DNA of 14,838 nt. It comes from RGDT01 sp964630925 (GTDB lineage: Bacteria; Planctomycetota; Planctomycetia; Gemmatales; Gemmataceae). Positions 6,840 to 12,850 of the stretch are shown here, piece after piece. Position 1 is the stretch's first letter. Each line of letters opens with the position of its first letter. The stretch is from positions 1 to 14,838 of the forward strand of contig CAZVZK010000210.1 in assembly GCA_964630925.1 (NCBI GenBank). The letters run 5' to 3'. The position numbers and the translations under genes are program-made. The notes under the pieces were generated by a model. It searched no databases. It was given only the letters and a program-made list of their open reading frames with translations, and was not told the origin of the DNA.

Positions 6840-7262
6840 TCAGTTCAGCCCCGGCTGCCAGTTTGTCGGGTATTGCCGCAGGAAGTAGTGGGCGACTGCC
6901 GCCCTGTCCCTGCCCCGCAGCCGGCGTAAGCTGTCGTTGATCTCCCGCGGCCCCGGCTGGCGGTGGCCCAGGTCGAGGATGAGCCGGTTGACGTGGCCCG
7001 CCCGCGTGCCGCCGGCGAAGTCGTAGTACTCGTCACTCGCGAGGATCGTGGCGAGGACGTCGATGGGCGGCCGGTGACGCAGGTCGCGGGCGATGGCCCC
7101 CGATTCGCCGGGGGCCAGGCCGCGGCGCAGGTAGCTCTCGACCCAGTGCCGGGCGAGGTACCCGGCCCCGCCCCCGCGTGGGGGGTAGGGCGTCTGGGTG
7201 TGGGCCAGGGACGCCAGGCCGATGATCCCGGCCAGGGCGGCCAGTGTCAGGTATCGCATCAT
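6840..7262 (-). CDS. Secreted DUF4214-like protein
   Basis: 140 aa. Two adjacent ATGs (7262 and 7259) follow GGAGGAG; the second has the better spacing, so the protein may be one residue shorter. Residues 1-22 are a signal peptide (MRYLTLAALAGIIGLASLA). The mature part is helical. It contains ILASDEYYDFAGG, then GHVNRLILDLGHRQPGPREI, then RAAVAHYFL, the order seen in DUF4214-type repeats of planctomycetes (SxEYY...GG, fv..LY.dLLgR.P, ..va..fl). Only about two repeats are present, and the typical Arg/Pro spacing of the second is kept. The role is unknown; family members are exported. Likely monocistronic, with 261 bp upstream to the kinase stop codon. Confidence 0.75.
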   Translation of the reverse strand: MMRYLTLAALAGIIGLASLAHTQTPYPPRGGGAGYLARHWVESYLRRGLAPGESGAIARDLRHRPPIDVLATILASDEYYDFAGGTRAGHVNRLILDLGHRQPGPREINDSLRRLRGRDRAAVAHYFLRQYPTNWQPGLN

Positions 7263-7523
7263 TCACTCCTCCGCGGGCTGGAGGTGACTGCCGCATTCCC
7301 CGTGCCCGAGAGGACGGCGGGGCCGGCATTCACCTGACAATCCCTCGCCGTGACGCGCGCGGGCCTCGGCAGGCCCCCCGGCGGGCCGTCAGGACGGCAC
7401 GGCCAAACCGCTGCCCATACCCACTCCCTGGATCGTGGGCACGGCGAGGACGCCGGGGGTGAGCCGCCGTGGATCGACGGGCGCGGTGCGCGGGCAGCCG
7501 CCGCCTGGGGGGATCCCGCGGGC
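7263..7523. other. Intergenic region with GC hairpins
   Basis: No credible gene. It holds small hairpins at 7361-7376 (GGGCCT/AGGCCC) and 7385-7398 (GCCGTC/GACGGC). A 9-bp inverted repeat, GGGTGAGCC (7457-7465) with GGCTCACCC (7521-7529), overlaps the kinase stop codon. Any of these could form the 3' end of the kinase transcript. No T-tract follows them on the minus strand, and no promoter for the gene at 7262 is obvious. Confidence 0.4.
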
Positions 7524-9074
7524 TCACCCGAGGGACTTGAGCAGACGGAGGAGGGTGTCCAGGGCGAGTGGCTTGACGAAGTGGTGGTCGAACCCCGCCT
7601 GCCGCGGGCGCCCCTCGTCGGCCTCGCTCGGGGTGTAGCCGGTCAAGGCGCACAGCGTCACGCCCGCCAGGGCCGGCGTGGCCCTCAGCCGGCGGGCCAC
7701 TTCGTAGCCGTCGATCCCCGGCAGCCCGATGTCGAGCAGCACGCAGGCGGGGTGGAATGCCTCGGCGACCTCCAGGGCCGCCGGCCCGGTCCGGGCGACC
7801 AGCACCACGTGCCCGTGCAGGCGCAGGAACATGCTCAGGCTGTCGCCGGCGTCCACGTTGTCCTCGACGACCAGCACGCGCAGCCCCTTCCCCTCCGTGG
7901 CGCCGGGCTCCGGCGTCGGGGCCGACCCCGCCGGCCCCGCCGGCCCCGCGAGGGCGGGCAGCTTGACGGCGAACTCGCTCCCCTTGCCGGCCCCGCCGCT
8001 TGCCGCCGTCACGCGCCCGCCGTGCATCTCCACGAGGGTGCGGACCAGGGCCAGGCCGATGCCCAGTCCGCCGTGCGACCGGCTGAGCGAGGCGTCCACC
8101 TGGGTGAACAGGTCGAAGATGCGGGGGAGCATCTCCGGGGGGATCCCGACGCCGTTGTCCATCACCCGGACGACGGCGTCGTCGCCCTCGCGGGCCACCG
8201 TCATGCGGACCAGGCCGCCCGTGTCGGTGTACTTGGCGGCGTTGGTGAGCAGGTTGACGGCGATCTGCTCCAGGCGGCCGGGGTCGCCCTCCACCCAGAG
8301 TGGCTCGGTGGGGAGAAGCAGGGAGAAGTCGTGGCGGCGTCCGGCGAGGAGCGGGCGGGCGGAGTCGGCGGCGTGGTTCATGGGGGCCCGCAGATCCACG
8401 CGCCCCTTCGTGAGGCGCAGCTTCCCCTTGGTGATGCGGCTGATGTCGAGCAGGTCGTCCACGAGGCGCACCATCTGCCGCACCTGCCGCTCGATGATCC
8501 CCCCGGCCTGCTTGATGAGCGGGTCGACGTTGTGGGTCTGCTTGAGGATGCCGACGGCGGTGAGGATCGGGGAGAGGGGGTTGCGCAGCTCGTGGGACAG
8601 GAGGGCCATGAACTCCTCCTTGCCGCGGTTGGCCTCGGCCAGGCCGTCCGCCCGCCTCCTCTGGGCCTCGCACTCCTCGCCGGCGGTGAGGTCGTGCATC
8701 ACGCGGCCGAAGGCGTGGATCTGCCTCGCCCCGTCGTACAGGGCGGTGAGGGTGGACTGGCACCAGAACCGCGAGCCGTCCTTGCGCACCTGCCAGCAGA
8801 CGGCGTCGGCGTGGCCGGCCTCGCGGGCGGCCTTGATCTCACACTCGGGCCGCCCGGTGACCACGTCCTCCGGGGGGAAGAAGCGGGAGAGGTGCTGGCC
8901 GATGGCCTCGTCCGCCCGGTACCCGAAGAGCCTCTCGGCGCCCAGGTTCCAGCAGACAACCCGCCCGGACGGGTCGGCCACGAAGAGGGCGTACTCCTTG
9001 GCGCCGGCCGCCAGCAGGTCGAACCGCCAGTCCACCGGCCCCGGCTGGGTGTGCGGCGCGTCGTTCGGCTCCAT
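7524..9074 (-). CDS. PAS hybrid sensor histidine kinase with receiver domain
   Basis: 516 aa. The start at 9074 is chosen for GAGGG 6 nt upstream; an ATG at 9080 and one at 9200 (adding 42 residues of no evident domain) are also in frame. Domain order: a PAS sensor (about 17-130; ALFVADPSGRVVCWNLGAERLFGY), HisKA with phospho-acceptor His161 (MALLSHELRNPL), HATPase with N box (VNLLTNAAKYT, near 273-283), G1 DNGVG (306-310) and G2 GGLGIG (335-340). A Gly/Pro-rich linker (376-396) leads to a C-terminal receiver with Glu404/Asp405, phospho-acceptor Asp448 (LLDIGLPG), Thr478 and Lys501. No transmembrane helix is seen, so it is probably a cytoplasmic sensor; the PAS ligand is unknown. It is divergent to a single-domain response regulator, a likely partner. 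All catalytic residues are present. Confidence 0.93.
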   Translation of the reverse strand: MEPNDAPHTQPGPVDWRFDLLAAGAKEYALFVADPSGRVVCWNLGAERLFGYRADEAIGQHLSRFFPPEDVVTGRPECEIKAAREAGHADAVCWQVRKDGSRFWCQSTLTALYDGARQIHAFGRVMHDLTAGEECEAQRRRADGLAEANRGKEEFMALLSHELRNPLSPILTAVGILKQTHNVDPLIKQAGGIIERQVRQMVRLVDDLLDISRITKGKLRLTKGRVDLRAPMNHAADSARPLLAGRRHDFSLLLPTEPLWVEGDPGRLEQIAVNLLTNAAKYTDTGGLVRMTVAREGDDAVVRVMDNGVGIPPEMLPRIFDLFTQVDASLSRSHGGLGIGLALVRTLVEMHGGRVTAASGGAGKGSEFAVKLPALAGPAGPAGSAPTPEPGATEGKGLRVLVVEDNVDAGDSLSMFLRLHGHVVLVARTGPAALEVAEAFHPACVLLDIGLPGIDGYEVARRLRATPALAGVTLCALTGYTPSEADEGRPRQAGFDHHFVKPLALDTLLRLLKSLG

Positions 9075-9214
9075 GTCCATCCCTCGACACGGTCCACGGG
9101 CCGCCCACGGGGTTGTGGGTGTGGCCATGCGTCGGATGAGCTGGTTCGGTAGATGGCGGCCCTGAGATGTGTGGGCCGGCCAGTTAAGAAAAGAGGCCAT
9201 CCGGCCAAAGGGCT

Positions 9215-9242
9215 ATTGTAGGAGGCGGCGTGCGCTCGGCAA
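9215..9242 (-). promoter_or_regulatory. Promoter of the hybrid kinase
   Basis: On the minus strand, TTGCCG (9242-9237) and TACAAT (9220-9215) are 16 bp apart. Transcription would start near 9208, leaving a leader of about 130 nt to the ATG at 9074. The alternative ATG at 9200 would be almost leaderless from this promoter, so it cannot be wholly excluded as a start. Confidence 0.55.
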
Positions 9243-9278
9243 GTGCCCCCCGCCCTGATCGGCGCGGCCTTCGGGCGT

Positions 9279-9340
9279 GTGCCCCCTCCGGCACGGGCTT
9301 TGCCACGATCGATTCATCCCCTGCACGGAGCAGGGGGCAC
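9279..9340 (+). promoter_or_regulatory. Competing hairpins in the response-regulator leader
   Basis: A compact hairpin CCCCTGC-ACGGA-GCAGGGG (9318-9336) overlaps a 9-bp inverted repeat, GTGCCCCCT (9279-9287) with AGGGGGCAC (9332-9340). GTGCC/GGCAC (9279-9295) offers a third stem, so the folds exclude each other. They lie 36 bp or more upstream of the regulator ATG. This could be an attenuator-like switch, or just GC-rich chance. Confidence 0.25.
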
Positions 9341-9375
9341 GCGGCGAGGGTGCCGCACAACCAGGGGGCGTTGTC

Positions 9376-9858
9376 ATGCCGGGCGAGAAGAGCGATGCCC
9401 GGAACGAGGCATCGCCGTTCCGCGTACTGGTCGTGGACGACAACAGGGACAGCGCGGACTCCCTGGCCATCCTGCTCCGAATGCTCGGGTACGACGCCAG
9501 GGCCGTCTACGGCGGCGCCGATGCCGTCGGGGCGGCGCGGGACTTCCTGCCGGACTGCGTCCTGTCGGACATCGGGATGCCGGGGATGGACGGCTACGCC
9601 CTCGCCGGGCACCTGAAGCGGGACGGGTGTCCCCGGGGGCCGACGCTGATAGCGATCACGGCCTGCGCCGACGCGGGGCGTGCGGAGGAGGCGGGGTTCA
9701 GCCACCACATCCTCAAGCCGGCGGACCCGGCGATCGTGGTGGCATTGCTTGGAGCCCTGCTCACGGTGGAACAACGCCTGAAGCGTGCCGAGGCCGAGGC
9801 CCAGGGCGGGACATGGCGTAGGTCAAGGATCGGGCAAAGGAGATCAAGGAGGACGTGA
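9376..9858 (+). CDS. Single-domain response regulator
   Basis: 160 aa. The ATG at 9376 follows AGGGGG by 7-8 nt; an in-frame ATG at 9277 would add 33 residues unlike a receiver. The whole protein is one CheY-like receiver: acidic pair Asp21/Asp22 (VLVVDDNRDSADSL), phospho-acceptor Asp65 (LSDIGMPGMDGY), Thr95 (IAITA) and Lys114 (HILKPAD). After the receiver comes a basic tail of about 30 residues (KRAEAEAQGGTWRRSRIG...) with no DNA-binding or output domain. It would take phosphate from a histidine kinase and act through protein contact. The divergent hybrid kinase is the natural partner, and its own receiver is similar (same DNxDxxDSL and DIGxPGxDGY pattern). Partnership is inference from position. 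Confidence 0.9.
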   Translation: MPGEKSDARNEASPFRVLVVDDNRDSADSLAILLRMLGYDARAVYGGADAVGAARDFLPDCVLSDIGMPGMDGYALAGHLKRDGCPRGPTLIAITACADAGRAEEAGFSHHILKPADPAIVVALLGALLTVEQRLKRAEAEAQGGTWRRSRIGQRRSRRT

Positions 9859-10196
9859 AGGACGCGGAGTGGGGTGAACGCCGGAGTGGCCCGCTCCCGC
9901 TTCCCCCCCGCAGGCCCCGTGCTCCCCGCCGGAGATTCGTTGGCGGGCGGGCGTGGCAGGTTCCGCTACCGCGAACAGGGTCCGCGGCCGCGAAACAGGG
10001 CACGTCCCGGGCACATCGTCCCCCCGCGTCCGGCCCCCTTGACCTCGACCTTTCAGCCACCGGGCACAGGTGGCACGGGGACGGAACGTCGCCGACCGGG
10101 CGACCTCGATGCCGGTGAGCCAGACGGCGGCGCCCCACAGGTTGGTGGCTGTGGCCGTCAACCGTTTTCAGGGGCAGAGACATCGTCCGACAGAAG
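9859..10196. other. Gene-free gap before tRNA-Gly
   Basis: About 340 bp without a gene I can support. Open frames exist on both strands, but their products are Arg/Pro/Gly-rich shadows of GC-rich DNA. The only structure seen is a short imperfect direct repeat, CCGCGAACAGGG (9969-9980) and CCGCGAAACAGGG (9988-10000), flanking a GC palindrome (CGCGGCCGCG). AAGGAGGACGTGAAG at 9847-9861 looks like a Shine-Dalgarno plus GTG, but the frame behind it loses coding character within about 20 codons. Confidence 0.45.
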
Positions 10197-10268
10197 AGCG
10201 GGTGACGGGACTCGAACCCGTGACGTTCAGCTTGGGAAGCTGACATTCTACCGCTGAATTACACCCGC
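10197..10268 (-). tRNA. tRNA-Gly(CCC)
   Basis: 72 nt read on the minus strand. The 7-bp acceptor stem is GCGGGTG/CACCCGC, the D stem ATTC/GAAT, the anticodon stem TCAGC/GCTGA with loop TTCCCAA (anticodon CCC), and the T arm has GGGTTCGAGTCCC. The discriminator is T, and no CCA follows in the DNA, so it must be added after transcription. It reads the glycine codon GGG, which is common in this window. Confidence 0.96.
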
Positions 10269-10288
10269 GGTCTCACTCAACATCTCCC

Positions 10289-10317
10289 AACATACCGCCC
10301 GGACGCCCGACACGCAA
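10289..10317 (-). promoter_or_regulatory. Promoter of tRNA-Gly
   Basis: On the minus strand, TTGCGT (10317-10312) and TATGTT (10294-10289) are exactly 17 bp apart and end 20 bp before the tRNA 5' end. The -35 shares position 10312 with the -35 of the divergent MFS gene, so polymerase could probably serve only one side at a time. Confidence 0.5.
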
Positions 10318-10335
10318 GGGGTCACTCCCTACAAT
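10307..10335 (+). promoter_or_regulatory. Promoter of the MFS-WD40 gene, likely leaderless
   Basis: CCGACA (10307-10312), a 17-bp spacer and TACAAT (10330-10335). The -10 ends only 6 bp before the ATG at 10342, so the expected transcription start is at or next to the start codon. No Shine-Dalgarno is visible before this ATG, which fits a leaderless mRNA. The same CCTACAAT block is found before the hybrid kinase. Confidence 0.5.
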
Positions 10336-10341
10336 CCCCGA

Positions 10342-12588
10342 ATGCTCCCCCCACCAGACACCGAACGGCCGACGCGGGCTCGCATCGGCGTCCTCGTCTT
10401 CGCCTGCTCCCTCTCGCTCATCACGTACCTCGACCGCGTCTGCATGAGCCGGGCCCAGGCCGACATCCAGCGCGACCTCGGCTTCTCCGACTACGCCCTC
10501 GGCCTCGTCTTCTCGGCGTTCACGCTCGGCTACGCGATCTTCGAGGTGCCCGCCGGATACTTCGGCGACTCGTGGGGGCCGCGGGCCATCCTCACCCGCA
10601 TCGTCCTGGCGTGGTCGGTCTTCACCGCCCTCACCGGCTGCGTCTGGCCGTTCTCGCTGCCCATCGGGCCGTTCATCCTCGATGCCCTATGGCTCATGTT
10701 GCTTGTCCGGTTCCTTTTCGGGGCCGGCGAGGCGGGGGCGTACCCCCTGCTCACACGCGTGGTCGCCGACTGGTTCCCGACGGCGGAGCGTGGGGCAGCC
10801 CTCGGCTCGATCTGGATGTGGGCCCGCCTGGGCGGGGCGTTCGCCCCCCTCGTCCTGGGCCGACTGTCGGCCCTGGTCGGCTGGCGGGGCGCGTTCTGGA
10901 TCCTCGGCGGCGTCGGCATCCTGTGGGCCGTCGCCTTCCGCCTGTGGTTCCGCAACAGGCCCGAGCAGCACCCCGGCTGCAACGAGGCGGAACGCCGTCT
11001 GATCGCGGGGGGGAAGGATCACGTGTCCTCGGGGCACGGGCACGCCTGGCCGGGGTGGGGGGTGATCCTGGGGAACGCCTCGGTGCTGCTCCTGTGCTTC
11101 TCCTCGTTCTGGCTGTGCTTCGGCTGGTACTTCTACCCGACGTGGCAGCCGCGGTATCTCGCCGACGTGTTCGGGTTCGCCCCGGACGGTTGGACGCTGG
11201 AGGCGATCAGCGGGGCGCCGTGGCTGTGCGGGGCCGTCGGCTGCCTGTTCGGGGGCAAGCTCACGGACGTCCTGATCCGCGGGCCTCTGGGCCTGCGCTG
11301 GGGCCGGGCGGTGATCGCCCTGGGCGGCTTCGTCGGGGCGGGGGCGTGCGTCCTCGCCACCGGCTTCGTGAGCCAGGCGTGGATGGCGGTGACGCTGTTG
11401 TGCGTGGCGTTCCTGATCAACGACCTGGCGGTGCCGGTGATGTGGGCGTCGTCGGGCGACATCGGCGGGGCGAACGCGGGCAGCCTGGCGGCCCTGATGA
11501 ACACCGTCGGGGCCGTCGGGGCGATCCTCTCGCCGCTGTGCATCCCGTACATGCTGGCCGCCCTGCCTGGGGCGCTGAGCGTCGCCACGGTGTCCGGCGG
11601 GGGCCAGGGGTATGGCCGGGTGTGGGATGCGCAGACGGGGGACGCGACGGCCTCCGTCGGCGGCCAGGCGCAGCGCCCCGTGGGCGTGGCGCTCGGGCCG
11701 CGCCTGGCCGCGTTCGGGTACGAGGGCGGGGTCGTGCGTGTGTGGGACGCGCGGCAGGGGGAGGGGCGGCTGTATGAATTCGCCGGCCCTCCGGGGGCGG
11801 TGACGGCCCTGGCCTTCCGCCCGTTCTCGCCGGTGCTGGTGGCCGGGGGCACGGGCGGAGGCATGAAGGTGATCGACGCCATCACCGGGGAGGGGTTGCT
11901 CACCCTGGCCGGGCACGAGGGGGGCACGCTGGCGGTGGCGTACCGGCCCGACGGCAAGCGGGTCGTGAGTGGTGGCGCTGACGGGGCCGTCAAGGAGTGG
12001 GACGCCTCCACGGGCGAGCTGCTGCGTGACCTGCGCGGCCACGCCGGCGCGGTGCGCGGCGTGACGTACGACCCGAAGGGGAAAACGGTCATTAGTGGCG
12101 GCGACGACGGCACGGTACGCCTGTGGGGCGGAACCGGCGAGCCGATGGTGCTGCGGGGGCACGCCGGCGCGGTCCTGGGGGTGGCGCATTCACGGGAGGG
12201 CGGCCTGATCGCCAGCGGCGGGGCCGACGGGACTGTCCGGCTGTGGGACGCCCTCGGCGGGGAGGGGGTGCGGACGTTGCGGGGGCACGCCGCCGCCGTG
12301 ACGGGGGTGGCGTTCAGCCCGGATTCGCCGCTGCTGGTGAGCGGCAGCAAGGACGGGACGGTGCGGGTGTGGCGGCAGATGACGGGGGTGGCGGAGGCCG
12401 TGCTGGACAGGAATGACGGGCCGGTGCTGGGCGTGGCGGCGGGGCTGGACGCGGGCCGGGCGGCGTGGCGGTGGCGGATCATCTTCGCCGGGCTGGCCGG
12501 GGCGTGGCTCCTGGCGGCGCTGCCGTGGCTGGTCATCGACACGGGGCGGAGGTTGGGGGGCGAACCTGGAGGGCGGGCCGCCGCGTAG
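10342..12588 (+). CDS. MFS transporter with a WD40 propeller inserted before helix 12
   Basis: 748 aa. Residues 12-410 carry the first eleven helices of a major facilitator transporter of the anion:cation symporter type. Motifs include SLITYLDRVCMS in helix 1, FGAGEAGAYPLLTRVVADWFP in and after helix 4, and ANAGSLAALMNTVGAVGAILSP in helix 11. Residues about 411-706 are WD40 repeats (SGGADGTVRLWD, LRGHAGAV and variants). Then TM12 follows (711-735, WRWRIIFAGLAGAWLLAALP, then WLVID), the normal last helix of the same MFS fold. The propeller is thus inserted in the TM11-TM12 loop, extracytoplasmic by MFS topology. The frame is uninterrupted and composition does not change at the joints. Family members import organic anions or sugar acids by cation symport; substrate here unknown. 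Promoter suggests a leaderless message. Family calls are confident; the function of the insertion is unknown. Confidence 0.92.
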   Translation: MLPPPDTERPTRARIGVLVFACSLSLITYLDRVCMSRAQADIQRDLGFSDYALGLVFSAFTLGYAIFEVPAGYFGDSWGPRAILTRIVLAWSVFTALTGCVWPFSLPIGPFILDALWLMLLVRFLFGAGEAGAYPLLTRVVADWFPTAERGAALGSIWMWARLGGAFAPLVLGRLSALVGWRGAFWILGGVGILWAVAFRLWFRNRPEQHPGCNEAERRLIAGGKDHVSSGHGHAWPGWGVILGNASVLLLCFSSFWLCFGWYFYPTWQPRYLADVFGFAPDGWTLEAISGAPWLCGAVGCLFGGKLTDVLIRGPLGLRWGRAVIALGGFVGAGACVLATGFVSQAWMAVTLLCVAFLINDLAVPVMWASSGDIGGANAGSLAALMNTVGAVGAILSPLCIPYMLAALPGALSVATVSGGGQGYGRVWDAQTGDATASVGGQAQRPVGVALGPRLAAFGYEGGVVRVWDARQGEGRLYEFAGPPGAVTALAFRPFSPVLVAGGTGGGMKVIDAITGEGLLTLAGHEGGTLAVAYRPDGKRVVSGGADGAVKEWDASTGELLRDLRGHAGAVRGVTYDPKGKTVISGGDDGTVRLWGGTGEPMVLRGHAGAVLGVAHSREGGLIASGGADGTVRLWDALGGEGVRTLRGHAAAVTGVAFSPDSPLLVSGSKDGTVRVWRQMTGVAEAVLDRNDGPVLGVAAGLDAGRAAWRWRIIFAGLAGAWLLAALPWLVIDTGRRLGGEPGGRAAA

Positions 12589-12677
12589 TGAAGGGGTAAC
12601 CAAGGAGCGAACATCTGGAGTGAGACAGAATCCGACGAAGGGGCGGCCAAGACGCTGATGGAGGCGGCCTGGCCGCG

Positions 12678-12722
12678 ACCCCGTGAAATGCAAATCCCCT
12701 CGGGAATTTGCGTTTCAGGGGT
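12678..12722 (+). terminator. Long hairpin after the MFS-WD40 gene
   Basis: The arm at 12678-12695 (ending TGAAATGCAAAT) pairs with 12706-12722 (starting ATTTGCGTTTCA) to give about 17 bp, with one bulged G and one G-T wobble, around a 10-nt loop. It lies 90 bp after the MFS stop codon. No T-run follows, so it may be a processing site, a stabiliser or a REP-like element rather than an intrinsic terminator. The AT-rich arms stand out in this GC-rich DNA. Confidence 0.45.
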
Positions 12723-12731
12723 GAGTGAGGG

Positions 12732-12759
12732 GGGCTGAAATGAAATGCAATTCATGCCC
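12732..12759 (+). repeat. Second AT-rich hairpin repeating the TGAAATGCAA motif
   Basis: GGGC/GCCC (12732-12735 with 12756-12759) and ATGAA/TTCAT (12740-12744 with 12751-12755) form a bulged stem. Its loop side carries TGAAATGCAA (12741-12750), an exact copy of 12684-12693 in the first hairpin. With the inverted, one-base-different copy at 12708-12717, the motif occurs three times in about 70 bp. Confidence 0.4.
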
Positions 12760-12777
12760 GGCGACCACACCACCCGT

Positions 12778-12843
12778 CTCGTTCCGCCTAAGTCCACTGC
12801 CGGGTGAACGGGGACATGAAGGGTAACGGAACGAGCGGAGGGG
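12778..12843 (+). promoter_or_regulatory. Inverted repeat next to the permease ribosome-binding site
   Basis: CTCGTTCCG (12778-12786) pairs perfectly with CGGAACGAG (12827-12835). The right arm ends one base before the Shine-Dalgarno GGAGGGG (12837-12843) of the gene starting at 12851, and GTCC/GGAC can form inside. If transcription begins upstream, this hairpin would sit directly behind the ribosome-binding site. No clear promoter is seen in the 12589-12850 gap. Confidence 0.3.
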
Positions 12844-12850
12844 TGTTGCG

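Noticed and set aside
7350..9152. 600-codon plus-strand open frame opposite the hybrid kinase
   Set aside because: Antisense shadow of a gene with complete kinase and receiver motifs; no domain in the shadow.
9195..9206. GGCC-ATCC-GGCC hairpin followed on the minus strand by TCTTTTCTT as an intrinsic terminator
   Set aside because: Only a 4-bp stem, and it lies just downstream of the kinase promoter, where no upstream minus-strand gene needs a terminator.
9844..10161. Minus-strand frame of 105 codons in the gap before tRNA-Gly
   Set aside because: TTG start, no Shine-Dalgarno, no domain, and composition like neighbouring shadows.
12020..12380. Near-identical GGGCACGCC... DNA repeats as a CRISPR or tandem array
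   Set aside because: They are codons of the GHAGAV segment of successive WD40 blades, about 120 bp apart, and in frame.
11572..12459. WD40 part as a separate gene or an assembly chimera
   Set aside because: The frame is open from the MFS part through the repeats into a proper MFS helix 12, with no start signal inside and no composition break.
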